Of a stretch of DNA of 64,000 bases, positions 8,337 through 19,000 are shown one piece after another; the stretch's first letter is position 1; each line of letters starts with the position of its first letter. Below the pieces are notes generated by a model. The model did not search any database, was not told the DNA's origin, and saw only the letters and a list, made by a program, of their open reading frames with translations. Made by a program: the position numbers and the translations under genes. This stretch comes from Natronincola ferrireducens (lineage in GTDB: Bacteria; Bacillota; Clostridia; Peptostreptococcales; Natronincolaceae): assembly GCF_900100845.1 (NCBI RefSeq), contig NZ_FNFP01000003.1, positions 62,001 to 126,000 of the forward strand, in the 5' to 3' direction.

Positions 8337-9263
8337 ATGGAGGAAAATCAAAGGATAAAAAAGGTATATTTTCTGTTGTGTATAGCCGTAGTTAGTGTTT
8401 CCTTCTCAGTAATATTTATTCGAAATACATCAGCACCTTCTAACATTATTGCTATGTATAGAATGTTAATTACCTTTTTATTATTTGTTCCTGCTGTCCT
8501 TATGAAGGGTAAGGAGGAACTGAAAAAAATTGAATCAAGGGATTTTGCTCTATGTTGTTTAAGTGGAGGATTTTTAGCCCTACATTTTATTACATGGATT
8601 ACTTCCCTACAGTATACAACAGTAGCATCCTCCACAGTGCTGGTAGGATTACAGCCCATCTTCACTGCCACCATCGGCTATATAATCTTCCGTGAGAAAT
8701 TAAGCAAAAAAAGTATGACAGGAATGATATTAGCCATTATAGGTAGCAGTATTATGGGAATTTTTGATTTCCAGACAGGGGGGGATCACCTATACGGGGA
8801 TATGTTGGCCCTTTTAGGAGGATTTTTTGGAGCCCTCTATATTATTATAGGTAGAGGAGTAAGAAAAAAAGTATCTACATTAACCTATGGGTTTATTGTT
8901 TATGGAATTTGCACCCTCCTTCTAGTGATCATCAATCTTCTTTTGAAGCTACCTTTAACAGGCTACAGCTATAGAGATTATGGTCTGTTTCTGGGGATGG
9001 CCATTGTCTGTACCATAGGAGGCCATACGATTTTTAATTGGTCTTTAAAATACATTGAAGCCAACAAGGTATCCACAGCAATGCTAGGGGAGCCTATAGG
9101 GGCAACAACTTTAGCTATGCTACTGTTAAAAGAAGTACCTACACCTTGGCAGATTGTTAGCGGAAGTTTAATTTTAACAGGATTGTATATTTTTATGAGC
9201 AATGCTGTTAAGGAACATAGGCTTAAAATACCCGCCTCTGGGGATATACCAAACCAGGGATAA
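8337..9263 (+). CDS. EamA-family (DMT) transporter
   Basis: This 308-residue protein has about ten membrane helices in two EamA repeats (about 10-140 and 155-290). The C-terminal repeat shows the usual LGEPIGATTLAMLLLKEVPT pattern. DMT proteins export amino acids, purines or other metabolites. No substrate can be assigned. It lies 12 bp after the DUF456 gene and 45 bp before the second signal peptidase, so the three may form one operon. Confidence 0.87.
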   Translation: MEENQRIKKVYFLLCIAVVSVSFSVIFIRNTSAPSNIIAMYRMLITFLLFVPAVLMKGKEELKKIESRDFALCCLSGGFLALHFITWITSLQYTTVASSTVLVGLQPIFTATIGYIIFREKLSKKSMTGMILAIIGSSIMGIFDFQTGGDHLYGDMLALLGGFFGALYIIIGRGVRKKVSTLTYGFIVYGICTLLLVIINLLLKLPLTGYSYRDYGLFLGMAIVCTIGGHTIFNWSLKYIEANKVSTAMLGEPIGATTLAMLLLKEVPTPWQIVSGSLILTGLYIFMSNAVKEHRLKIPASGDIPNQG

Positions 9264-9308
9264 CTAGATTTCAGGAAAGTATGTTAAAATACTCAAGGAT
9301 GTGATGGG

Positions 9309-9851
9309 ATGAAGAAAATCAGATTTAAGAATGATTTATTCAAAACCATAATTATAATACTAATCCTAGTTATCGTAATAGATTTATTGATTTTTAGTAT
9401 CGCTGTTGTAGTAGGCCCCTCCATGTGGCCTACACTGTCTGATTCTGATCAATTAGTTTTTGTGAAGCTTCCCTATTTCCGTAACAATCCGAAAAGAGGA
9501 GATATTATTATTTTTTCTCCTCCAAAGGAGAGTGGAAGAGATGATCTATTTGTAAAAAGAGTAGTGGCTATAGAAAATGATAAATACTCTATCATAGATG
9601 GAGTTTTGTATATAGATGGAAGAAAGATTGCAGAAGATTATATTTGTGATGAAGAGTATATCAACAGGAGTTATCCTGTAACAAAAGGCATTGTACCAGA
9701 GAATATGGTTTTTGTTATGGGGGATAATAGAAATAACAGCAATGATAGCAGAAGATTCTGCTGTATTAAAAAGCAACAAATTGAGGGACGGGTGATCCTA
9801 AGAATATGGCCCCTCAATTCAATAAAAATCTTTAAAGAACCCTATTTATAG
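9309..9851 (+). CDS. lepB: Type I signal peptidase, second copy
   Basis: This 180-residue protease has an N-terminal membrane helix (about 13-35), catalytic Ser38 in GPSMWPTL and Lys83 in FVKRVVAIE. The MGDNRNNSNDSR box is complete. It is well diverged from the copy at 4755 and has a longer hydrophilic N-terminus. Two signal peptidases with overlapping specificity are common in Firmicutes. A GATGTGATGG ribosome site precedes the ATG. Confidence 0.92.
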   Translation: MKKIRFKNDLFKTIIIILILVIVIDLLIFSIAVVVGPSMWPTLSDSDQLVFVKLPYFRNNPKRGDIIIFSPPKESGRDDLFVKRVVAIENDKYSIIDGVLYIDGRKIAEDYICDEEYINRSYPVTKGIVPENMVFVMGDNRNNSNDSRRFCCIKKQQIEGRVILRIWPLNSIKIFKEPYL

Positions 9852-9852
9852 G

Positions 9853-9882
9853 AGATAATAACATTATCTCTTCATTTTTTTG
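9853..9882 (+). terminator. Rho-independent terminator after signal peptidase
   Basis: GAGATAAT/ATTATCTC hairpin with a 3-nt loop and a T-rich tail. Confidence 0.75.
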
Positions 9883-9938
9883 TGTTGTATTGTTTTAAGT
9901 CTCATTTTAAGCTGTAAATTTGAATGGAGGGTTAGTTA

Positions 9939-11021
9939 ATGGGACTAAAGGATAGGATTATTCAATATGCTAAGCTTATTGATGTTGATCTCATAGGATT
10001 TACCAATGCTGAAGCCTTTGAGGATATTCGGGATATTTTAGAGAAGAGAAAACAGGCTGGGCATCTTTCGGGTTTTGAAGAAGAAGACATAGAATTAAGG
10101 ATAAATCCTAAAAAAACTATGGAAAATGCTAAATCTATTATCGTCATAGGAGTTTCCTATTATTTAGATGATGAAAAGCTACAGGGGAAAAAAATTCCTA
10201 AGTTCTATGGGGAATTAGCTAGAACGGCATGGGGAAGGGATTATCACTATGTTCTTAAGGAAAAGCTAGAGAGGATCGGGGATTTCATAAAAGAAGAAAG
10301 AGAAGACTTTCAATATAAAAGCTTTGTAGACACTGGTCCACTAGTGGATCGACATGTGGCCTATCGAGCTGGGCTAGGATGGTATGGCTATAATTCTCTT
10401 TTAATTAATGAAACCTATGGTTCATGGTTTTTTATTGGTTATATGATAAACAATCTAGCCTTTCAGGAGGACAAACCTCTGGAAAATAAAAGCTGTTTGA
10501 GATGCAACTTATGTATTAAACATTGCCCTAAGGGAGCTATTGAAAAACCTTATGGATTTAATGCCCAACACTGTATTTCTAACTTATTACAGCAAAAGGA
10601 AAATATCGATGAAAAGGATAGAAAATTATTAGGGAAAAATCTTTATGGCTGTGATATTTGTCAGGGAGTTTGTCCCCACAATAGAAAAGTTAAACAAGGA
10701 TCACAAAATCATTTTGTGCCTAAAGATTTGTTTGTAAAACCAGATTTAGTAGAATTATTGAATATGTCTAATAAAAGGTTTAGAGAAACCTATGGTGAAA
10801 CCTCAGCGGGATGGCGGGGGAAGAAGATTCTTCAAAGAAACGCAATTGTGGCTATAGTAAACCATGGGGATAAAGAAGGGATTGCTTATCTTTTACCCCT
10901 TCTGAAGGACCCTAGGCCAGAGATTAGAAAATATGCTTTATGGGGAATTTATAAGCTAGATCCTGAAGGAGCTTATGAAATATTAAAGCAAGCTAAAGAA
11001 TATGAAAAAGATGGTTTCTAA
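9939..11021 (+). CDS. queG: Epoxyqueuosine reductase
   Basis: This 360-residue cytosolic enzyme makes queuosine in tRNA by reducing epoxyqueuosine, using cobalamin and two 4Fe-4S clusters. The N-terminal domain includes FVDTGPLVDR and the AGLGWYG region. The cluster ligands are in CLRCNLCIKHCP and CDICQGVCPHN. A short HEAT-like segment ends the protein (RKYALWGIYKLDP), as in long QueG forms. The window also holds a preQ1 riboswitch with queT (42863-43399) and a cobalamin locus, both relevant to this enzyme. Confidence 0.93.
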   Translation: MGLKDRIIQYAKLIDVDLIGFTNAEAFEDIRDILEKRKQAGHLSGFEEEDIELRINPKKTMENAKSIIVIGVSYYLDDEKLQGKKIPKFYGELARTAWGRDYHYVLKEKLERIGDFIKEEREDFQYKSFVDTGPLVDRHVAYRAGLGWYGYNSLLINETYGSWFFIGYMINNLAFQEDKPLENKSCLRCNLCIKHCPKGAIEKPYGFNAQHCISNLLQQKENIDEKDRKLLGKNLYGCDICQGVCPHNRKVKQGSQNHFVPKDLFVKPDLVELLNMSNKRFRETYGETSAGWRGKKILQRNAIVAIVNHGDKEGIAYLLPLLKDPRPEIRKYALWGIYKLDPEGAYEILKQAKEYEKDGF

Positions 11022-11109
11022 TTTCAATAAAATTTAAAAGAATCAGTGGAATATAAACTCCCTTCTGAATAGTATGTTAATAAGCGTTATTTGCTTGAAG
11101 GGAGGAACC

Positions 11110-13458
11110 ATGATGAAAAACTATCCGAAGTTATCGCATGAACATGTTAAAAAATATTGTGATATTGAGAATCTTAATTTTATTACAACTGCTGAAGTAG
11201 AGGCTGTAAAGGGAATTATAGGGCAAAAAAAGGGCGAATCAGCTATGGAGTTTGGCTTACAGATCCATCATCGAAGCTATAATATATATATTAGTGGTTA
11301 TAAAGGTACAGGAAGAACCACCTATACCCAAGAAATTGTTAAAAAAATTGCTAAAACAAAGGATGTTCCTAATGATTGGTGCTATGTATATAGCTTCGAG
11401 GGTAATGGTAAAGCTTTGGCATTAAATCTACCAGCTGGAATGGGTAAGGAATTTCAGAAGGATATGGAGGAATTAATACAAGATTTATTAATTCAAGTAC
11501 CTCAAGTCTTTAATAGCGAAGATTATGACCGAAGAAAAAATGAAATTATTCGACAATATCAAGAGTATAAAAACAAACTATTACAGGACTTATCGGAGTT
11601 TGCTCATAAAAAACAATTTGCTGTAAAAAGCACCAGCACAGGATTTATTTTTATTCCCTTAAGAGATGGGGAAGAGATGTCGGATGAAGCCATAAAACAG
11701 TTGAATGAAGAGGATGGTAAAAAGCTTCAAGAACAACTGGAAGAAATACAAGATAAGGCTTTAGACATGGTTTTAAAAATTAAAAAGTTTGAAGGTTTTG
11801 CTAAAAAGAAGCTACTACAATTGGAGATGAAGGTGGGATTGTTTATTGTAAAGCCTTTGATCCATGATTTAGTTAAAAAATACACAACGTGTGAAAGAGT
11901 AACAGAATACCTGGGTAAAGTAGAAAAGGATTTAATTGAAAACATTTATCAATTTATTAATGATGAAGATGAAGACCAGCATCTAGCAGATAAAAAGGAG
12001 GATCCAGGTTTTGTTAAAAAGTATCAGGTAAATCTATTGGTAAACAATGAAGAAACCCAAGGTGCCCCTGTTGTGATGGAATTTAATCCTACGTTAAACA
12101 GATTAACGGGAAAGATAGAATATGAAAATGTTAATGGTGTATTGAGGACAGATTTTCTCCATATCAAACCAGGGGCTATTCATTTAGCAAATGGAGGATA
12201 TTTAATTTTAGAGGCCAAACAGTTGTTGACAAATCCCTATGCTTGGGAAACTCTAAAAAGAATACTCCATACCAGGGAAATTACTGTAGAAAATATGGGT
12301 AGTCAGCTGGGGATAGTAGATGTTGCCTCATTGAAATTGGAACCCATTCCTATTGACTTAAAGATTATTTTAATTGGAAGTGGAAGCTTATATCATCTTT
12401 TATGTCACTATGATGAAGATTTTCAAAAGTATTTTAAGGTTCTAGTGGACTTTGATTATGAAATGCAACGAAGTATTGAACATGAAAAACAAATGGCAGC
12501 CTTTGTAAGTTCCTATGTAAAATCTGAGGGGATGAAGGATTTTGATACTAAAGGTATAGCTAGGTTAATAGAGTACAGCTCGAGATTAACAGGAAATCAA
12601 AAAAAATTGTCTACCAGATTTAATAAGCTTATAGAGATTATCATAGAGGCAGATCAGTGGGCTAAATTGGAAAATAGCAGGATTGTTACAGGAAATCATG
12701 TAGATAAGGCTATTCATGAAAAATGGAATAGGTTAAATAAGTACCAAAGTAGAGTAGAGGAAATGTTTGAGACAGAGAAGATTTTGATTGATATTGAAGG
12801 GAAAAAAATTGGTGTTATTAATGGTCTATCCGTGATTAATGTAGGGGATTATACCTTTGGTAAGCCCAGTGTTATTACGGTTACTTGTGGAATGGGGAAA
12901 GAAGGTATCATCAATATTGAACGAGAAGCCAACATGAGTGGTGACATATATGACAAGGGAATTATGATTTTAACGGGGTTTTTAATCCAAAACTTTGCTC
13001 AAGATATGAATTTAAGTATTTCAGCCCGAATTTGCTTTGAGCAGTCCTATGGTGGAGTAGATGGTGACAGTGCCTCTAGTGCAGAATTATATGCTTTATT
13101 ATCAAGTATTTCCGGGATACCCATAAAGCAATATATAGCTGTTACCGGTTCTGTAAATCAGAGGGGCTATATCCAGCCCGTAGGGGGAGTAACAGAAAAG
13201 GTTGAGGGCTTTTACCGTTTATGTAAAAAAAGAGGTTTTACAAAAAATCAGGGTGTAATAATTCCCTATCAAAACATTGAAAACTTAATGCTATGTGATG
13301 AAGTAGTAGAATCCATAAAAAAGGGAGATTTCCACGTATATGCCATAAAGCACGTTAATGAAGGGATAGAAATTATGACTGATGAAGCTATAGAAATTGT
13401 TTATAAAGAAGTTCGCAAAAAATTAACACATTATAAGGAAACGATAGATAAAGAGTAA
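11110..13458 (+). CDS. Lon-family (S16) ATP-dependent protease, LonB/LonH-like
   Basis: This 782-residue protein has an N-terminal AAA-like region with an atypical P-loop (GYKGTGRTT from about residue 63) interrupted by a long coiled-coil insertion (about 120-290). A C-terminal Lon protease domain follows. The catalytic dyad is clear: Ser654 in GDSASSAE and Lys697 in VTEKVEGF, 43 residues apart as in Lon. The longest frame starts at 11074, but GGGAGGAACC directly precedes ATG 11110, which is therefore preferred. It is a single gene closed by a strong terminator. By family it degrades damaged or regulatory proteins; substrates are unknown. Confidence 0.88.
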   Translation: MMKNYPKLSHEHVKKYCDIENLNFITTAEVEAVKGIIGQKKGESAMEFGLQIHHRSYNIYISGYKGTGRTTYTQEIVKKIAKTKDVPNDWCYVYSFEGNGKALALNLPAGMGKEFQKDMEELIQDLLIQVPQVFNSEDYDRRKNEIIRQYQEYKNKLLQDLSEFAHKKQFAVKSTSTGFIFIPLRDGEEMSDEAIKQLNEEDGKKLQEQLEEIQDKALDMVLKIKKFEGFAKKKLLQLEMKVGLFIVKPLIHDLVKKYTTCERVTEYLGKVEKDLIENIYQFINDEDEDQHLADKKEDPGFVKKYQVNLLVNNEETQGAPVVMEFNPTLNRLTGKIEYENVNGVLRTDFLHIKPGAIHLANGGYLILEAKQLLTNPYAWETLKRILHTREITVENMGSQLGIVDVASLKLEPIPIDLKIILIGSGSLYHLLCHYDEDFQKYFKVLVDFDYEMQRSIEHEKQMAAFVSSYVKSEGMKDFDTKGIARLIEYSSRLTGNQKKLSTRFNKLIEIIIEADQWAKLENSRIVTGNHVDKAIHEKWNRLNKYQSRVEEMFETEKILIDIEGKKIGVINGLSVINVGDYTFGKPSVITVTCGMGKEGIINIEREANMSGDIYDKGIMILTGFLIQNFAQDMNLSISARICFEQSYGGVDGDSASSAELYALLSSISGIPIKQYIAVTGSVNQRGYIQPVGGVTEKVEGFYRLCKKRGFTKNQGVIIPYQNIENLMLCDEVVESIKKGDFHVYAIKHVNEGIEIMTDEAIEIVYKEVRKKLTHYKETIDKE

Positions 13459-13486
13459 TGCCTCTGATTTTGAGGCATTTTTTTTG
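13458..13486 (+). terminator. Rho-independent terminator after Lon-like gene
   Basis: AATGCCTC/GAGGCATT hairpin followed by eight T residues. Confidence 0.85.
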
Positions 13487-13606
13487 TTTTAAATTTTAAG
13501 AAGTAGGGAAAAATGAAAATATTCCTACTTTCATTATATAGCAGGAAAAGTACAGGTCTATGTTGTATTCTTTAATTAGCAAAATTATTATTAGGAGGGC
13601 ATGGTA

Positions 13607-14794
13607 ATGTCAAATGTACATGAACTAAATTTCCTTAAAGAAAAAATTCAAGAATTAAAAAATGATGGGGTTTACAGAAAACTCCCTATCTTAGGAGGAG
13701 CCAATGAAGCAGAGGTTGTTTTAAATGGACAGAGGGTTATCAACCTATCCTCCAATAATTACCTGGGCTTTGCCAATCATCCCCAGCTGAAGAAGGCTGC
13801 TGTAGAAGCCGTTGAAAAGTATGGGGTTGGTGCGGGAGCTGTTAGAACAATTATTGGGAATATGGACCTCCATGAACAATTAGAAGAGATTTTGGCAGAA
13901 TTTAAAAGAGAAGAAGCTGTTATGACCTTTCAATCGGGTTTTAATTGTAATGCCGGCACAATCCAGGCTGTTACAGAGAAGGGGGATTTAATTGTTTCTG
14001 ATGAATTAAATCATGCAAGTATTATTGATGGGGCTAGGTTAAGTCGAGCCGATAAAACTGTCTTTAAGCACGCTGATATGAATCATTTAGAAGAGGTATT
14101 GAAAAACAATCGAGATAAGTATAGAAACCTATTAATTATTACCGATGGTGTGTTCAGTATGGATGGAGATATAGCTCCATTACCTGAGATTGTGGACCTA
14201 GCAGAAAAATATGGTGCTATGACCTATGTAGATGATGCCCATGGTTCTGGAGTACTTGGAGAGAGCGGTAGAGGTACTGTAGATCATTTCCATCTTCATG
14301 GTAGAGTTGATTTTACTATTGGAACCCTGTCAAAGGCTATTGGTGTTATTGGTGGTTATGTAGCTGGAAGCAATACCATGAAGGAGTGGTTAAGTCATAG
14401 GGGAAGACCTCTACTATTTAGTACCTCTTTACCTCCAGCAGCAGTTGGAGCTATTATCGAAGCCGTTAAATTATTGATGAGTACCACTGAATATACAGAC
14501 AGACTGTGGGATAATGCAAAATATTTTAAAGAAAAAATCAGTAGACTAGGCTTTAATATTGGTAACAGTCAAACACCTATCACTCCCGTTATTATAGGAG
14601 AAGAGGGGAAAGCAATGGAATTTAGTAAAAAACTATTTGAAAATGGTGTCTTTGTATCTGGTATCGTATTTCCTACTGTACCTAAGGGCACCGGTAGAGT
14701 TCGATGTATGGTAACAGCCGCCCACACTAAAGAGCAATTAGATCGTGCTGTTGATGTGTTTAAAAAAGTTGGAGAAGAGATGAAGTTGTTATAA
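13607..14794 (+). CDS. kbl: Glycine C-acetyltransferase (2-amino-3-ketobutyrate CoA ligase)
   Basis: This 395-residue PLP enzyme of the alpha-oxoamine synthase family interconverts glycine plus acetyl-CoA with 2-amino-3-ketobutyrate, a step of threonine breakdown. The PLP lysine is Lys243 in TLSKAIG, close to the E. coli Kbl position. [10 protein letters not shown] and the N-terminal [10 protein letters not shown] are conserved. ATG 13607 is favoured, because AGGAGGG (13593-13599) is too close to the upstream ATG 13601. No threonine dehydrogenase gene is next to it. The related BioF activity is less likely because no biotin genes are nearby. Confidence 0.85.
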   Translation: MSNVHELNFLKEKIQELKNDGVYRKLPILGGANEAEVVLNGQRVINLSSNNYLGFANHPQLKKAAVEAVEKYGVGAGAVRTIIGNMDLHEQLEEILAEFKREEAVMTFQSGFNCNAGTIQAVTEKGDLIVSDELNHASIIDGARLSRADKTVFKHADMNHLEEVLKNNRDKYRNLLIITDGVFSMDGDIAPLPEIVDLAEKYGAMTYVDDAHGSGVLGESGRGTVDHFHLHGRVDFTIGTLSKAIGVIGGYVAGSNTMKEWLSHRGRPLLFSTSLPPAAVGAIIEAVKLLMSTTEYTDRLWDNAKYFKEKISRLGFNIGNSQTPITPVIIGEEGKAMEFSKKLFENGVFVSGIVFPTVPKGTGRVRCMVTAAHTKEQLDRAVDVFKKVGEEMKLL

Positions 14795-14862
14795 CAATTG
14801 AAGTCGTGTAAAAAATTATAAAAATCAATTCTATATAGTGAGTTTAAATCTCCCAGTAATTG

Positions 14863-14894
14863 CACATCATAAATTATAAATAATTTATGATGTG
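14863..14894. promoter_or_regulatory. 32-bp near-continuous palindrome upstream of RND efflux genes
   Basis: Perfect 14-bp arms (14863-14876 and 14881-14894) with a 4-nt centre lie 22 bp before the adaptor start. No T-run follows. It looks like an operator or an mRNA hairpin controlling the efflux pair; a terminator for kbl is also possible. Confidence 0.6.
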
Positions 14895-14916
14895 GTAATT
14901 GCTTGGAGGTTTTTTT

Positions 14917-16032
14917 ATGTGGAGAAAAAGAGACTGTATTATAATTATTACAACAGTTCTATTAATATTCCTAGGGGGATGCAGACATGATAATGTCATG
15001 GAAGAAGAAAGAAAAGTAGCAGTAGAGGTATCTACAGTAAAAAGAGGCAACATTGCTGAAGAAATAACGATAAGTTCAAGACTACAACCAATAAAAAATA
15101 TAATGATTTTTCCTAAAACTCCCGGATTAGAAGTTACAAAATTAACCGTTGATGTCGGAGATACAGTACAAGAGGGGGATTTTTTATTTGAATTAGATAA
15201 AACGCCTATTAGAAGACAGGTGGAGGCTGCAAGAAAGGCCTATGGGCAGGCGCAAAAAAACTATCGGATTCAAAAACAGGAGATGGAAGCAGTAAAACCT
15301 ATTATACCTACTGTTCCCGTAGGTTTCTGGGGAGTGCAGGAAACACCAAGCCCTATGGATAATCGTTTGATGGATACCTCTTTAGTAGCTTTAGAAGGAC
15401 AATTGGAACAGGCAAGGTTAGCTTATATTACTGCTTTAGAGCAGTTGGATGAGATGGAATACTATGCACCTATAGATGGGGTTGTTACCCAGACAAACCT
15501 ACAGGAAAATCAAATGGTTATCCAGACCCAGCCTGCTATGGTAATTAGCAACACAAATCTATTAAAGCTAGAACTTTATGTAGTGAAAGAACTATTAAAT
15601 AGTCTAAAGATAGGTCAAGAGGTAGCGATAGACGTAGCAGAAGATAAAAACATTGGAAGTGTCACCATGATTAGTAAAGTTCCAGATCCTAGAACAAATT
15701 TATATTACATACAAATTAATGTAGATAATGGAGATGGCAGATTGTTAGCTGGAAGCTTCTGCAGAGTTATAATAGAACGACAAAGAAGGGATAATACTTT
15801 GCTGATTCCTAAAGAAGCAATTGTTTTTGAAGACAACACCCCTATCATATTTATAGAAGAAAATCAACGTCCTGTAAAAAGACAAATAGAATTAGGAATT
15901 GATGGAGGAAAAATGGTAGAAGTAGTCAAGGGCATAGGGGAAGGGGATAGGGTTATTGTAAAGGGTCAGCACTATATTGATGAAAATACATTATTGACGG
16001 TAGTTAGGAGTGATAATCATGAAAATTTCTAG
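14917..16032 (+). CDS. RND efflux adaptor (membrane fusion protein), lipoprotein
   Basis: This 371-residue HlyD/AcrA-type adaptor starts with a signal peptide ending in the lipobox LGGC, so it is probably lipid-anchored outside the membrane. A biotinyl-lipoyl-like half motif (VDVGDTVQEGDFLFELD), a helical hairpin with coiled-coil character (about 85-155), the second half motif (YYAPIDGVVTQ) and a beta-barrel follow. TTGGAGGT lies before ATG 14917; an in-frame TTG at 14899 overlaps that site and is rejected. It overlaps the pump gene by 14 nt. Confidence 0.87.
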   Translation: MWRKRDCIIIITTVLLIFLGGCRHDNVMEEERKVAVEVSTVKRGNIAEEITISSRLQPIKNIMIFPKTPGLEVTKLTVDVGDTVQEGDFLFELDKTPIRRQVEAARKAYGQAQKNYRIQKQEMEAVKPIIPTVPVGFWGVQETPSPMDNRLMDTSLVALEGQLEQARLAYITALEQLDEMEYYAPIDGVVTQTNLQENQMVIQTQPAMVISNTNLLKLELYVVKELLNSLKIGQEVAIDVAEDKNIGSVTMISKVPDPRTNLYYIQINVDNGDGRLLAGSFCRVIIERQRRDNTLLIPKEAIVFEDNTPIIFIEENQRPVKRQIELGIDGGKMVEVVKGIGEGDRVIVKGQHYIDENTLLTVVRSDNHENF

Positions 16033-19000
16033 TTGGGCTGTACATAAGCCTATTTCTATTTTAATGATTGTTACTATGACTTTATTGCTAGGGGCAGTGT
16101 CTTTATCAAGGTTAGCTATGGATCTACTACCTAGTATGAATATTCCTGTTGCAGTTATAAATACCCAATATATTGGTGCTGGCCCCTATGAAATTGAAAA
16201 CCTTATTACAAAACCGATTGAAGAGGCAGTGGCTACCACCCATAATGTAAAGCATATTCAATCTACTTCTATGGAGGGTATGTCCATTGTTATTGTAGAG
16301 TTTAATCAAGGAACAGATATGGATTTTGCCACTTTAGAAATAAGAGAAAAAATTGATTTTATTAAAAGATATTTACCTGAAGATGCTATGGAGCCCATTG
16401 TTTTAAAGATTAATCCTAATGCCCTTCCTATAATGGTTTTAGGAATTACAGGAGATGATTTAGAAAAGCTTCAAGAGGTTGTAGAATATAGAATTAAACC
16501 AAGGATAGAGAGATTAGAAGGAGTGGCCTCGATAGGTATTACAGGTGGCAGACAAAGGGTTGTTAATATAAAGGTTGACCCTTTCCAACTGGCAACCTAT
16601 GGCATAACCCAACAGCAATTAGGAGGTCTCCTGAGGAATGAAAATATCAATCTTCCTGGAGGAGAAATTCAAGATGATAAAAAGCTGTTGACCATTAGAA
16701 CTGTAGGAGAATTTAGAGGTTTAGAGGAGATAAAAAAAACACCTATTCCTCTGCCATCAGGAACAACTATGGAATTACAGGATGTAGCAAAGGTTGATTT
16801 TCAAGATGTTAAAACCCTACAAATTGCGAAAATTAATGGACAACCCAGTATACGAATGACAATTCAAAAACAGCCCACCTATAATACAATACAGGTGGCC
16901 AATGGGATACATAGGGAAATAGCTAAATTAGAAGAGGAATTGGAGAATATAAAGATTGAAGGAGTATTAGATCAATCCTTATTTATACGAAGGTCTATTA
17001 GAAATGTAGGAACAACAGCAGTTTTTGGTGGACTGTTAGCAGTGATAATTCTATATTTATTTATAAAAAGCTTTAAAAATACATTGATTATTGCATTAGC
17101 CATTCCTATAGCTGTAATAGCTACATTTACCTTAATGTATTTTACAGGAGTAACCTTAAACTTATTATCCCTAGGTGGATTTGCTTTAGGTATCGGGATG
17201 CTGGTGGATAATGGTATTGTTGTATTGGAAAATATATATCGATTCCGTGAAGAGGGCTATAGTCCTAAGGATGCTGCCATTTATGGAGCTCAAGAAGTAT
17301 CTATGGCGGTAGCAGCATCTACCTTTACAACAGTAGCAGTTTTTTTGCCAATTGTTTTCGTCGAGGGCATGACGGGAGAAATCTTCAAGGAACTGGCATT
17401 GACGGTAACTTTTTCCCTTTTGGCCTCTCTAGGAGTATCACTAACCTTAGTACCTATGTTAGCTTCTAAAATCCTAAAGGTTAAGAAGGATAAATATAAG
17501 GTAAATACAATTTTAGAGGATGGAGAGAAAAAGAATTGTGGATTTTATTGTTATTATAGGGATTTATTGAAGTGGAGCTTAGGACATAGGGGTATAGTTT
17601 TAATCATAACAGGATTAATTTTCCTAGCATCCATTACCTCCCTCTTATGGGTGGGGGCAGAATATTTTCCAGAGTTTGATGAAGGAAACTTCATGATTAA
17701 TATTTCCCTACCCCATGGCAGTAGCCTAGAAGCTACAGAAGCTATGGCTAATGACGTAGAAGAGGTGGTAAGGAGCTATGAAGATGTTGACATGATTTTT
17801 ATGAATATTGGTGGTGGCGATGATTATTTTGCCAGCTATGGTGGGAGAACAAATCGAGCCTCTATAGAGGTGCGGTTAAAGCCCTATGATAAAAGAAAGA
17901 ATGAAACCGTCTATATTATGGACAAGATCCGTCAAGATTTACAAAAAATACCTGGAGGAGATATATCTCTATCTAATGCTTCCTTTGTAGGTATGGGCTT
18001 TGGAGGAGATTCAGTAGAGATACAGATAAAAGGAGATAGTATAGAAACATTAAAAGAAATAGGGGAGGACTTTATACGGATAACAGATTCCATAGAAGGA
18101 ACTAGGGAAGTTACATGGAATTTTACAGAGGGAAGACCCCAATTAGAATTACATGTTGATCGTAATGTTACTACCGCCTACGGCCTTCAAGGGATACACA
18201 TGGCATCCACTGTAAGAAATCTTGTTCATGGTATGACAGTAACAAAACTTAAAATAAATGACAGAGAGCATGATGTAATTATTACTGGAGAGGATTATTT
18301 GAAGAGCAGTATAGGTAATTTCCTTCAAACCCCTATACCTACTATATTAGGAGAAACGGTCCCCCTACAGGAATTAGTGAATACTAAGGTTGTTCAGGGG
18401 CCTAATGCCATAAGACGATCCGATCAAGTTCGAGCTATTACTGTAAAAGCCTCTATTATTGACAGAGATATGAATAGTGTTATCAAAGATATTCAGGAGA
18501 AATTAATGACCTACCCACTTCCCGCTGGCTATAGTTATCAGTTTAGAGGACAAAGGGAGCAGTTAGAGGAGGCCTATAGCAATTTGATTTTAGCTGTTAT
18601 TTTGGCAATATTATTGGTATATATGATATTAGCCACTCAATTTCAATCTCTTTTGCACCCTTTTATAATGATGTTGGCGGTTCCCTTAGCCTTTTCAGGA
18701 GGTCTTCTAGGACTTTTGATTCGAGGAATTCCTTTAAGTGTACCAGCTGCTATAGGTGCTATTGTTTTGTCTGGGATTGTGGTAAACAATGGCATTGTCT
18801 TAATTGATTACATTAACGTTTTAAAGAGAAGCAAAAAGGAAACGGAGGAAGCTATTGTTGTTGCGGGCACTACCCGTCTTCGACCTATCATGATGACTAC
18901 CCTAACAACTGTACTGGGATTACTGCCATTGGCAATAGGTTTAGGAGAAGGCTCTGAGGTTCAAGTACCTTTAGCAACAGTAGTGATCGGTGGATTAGGA

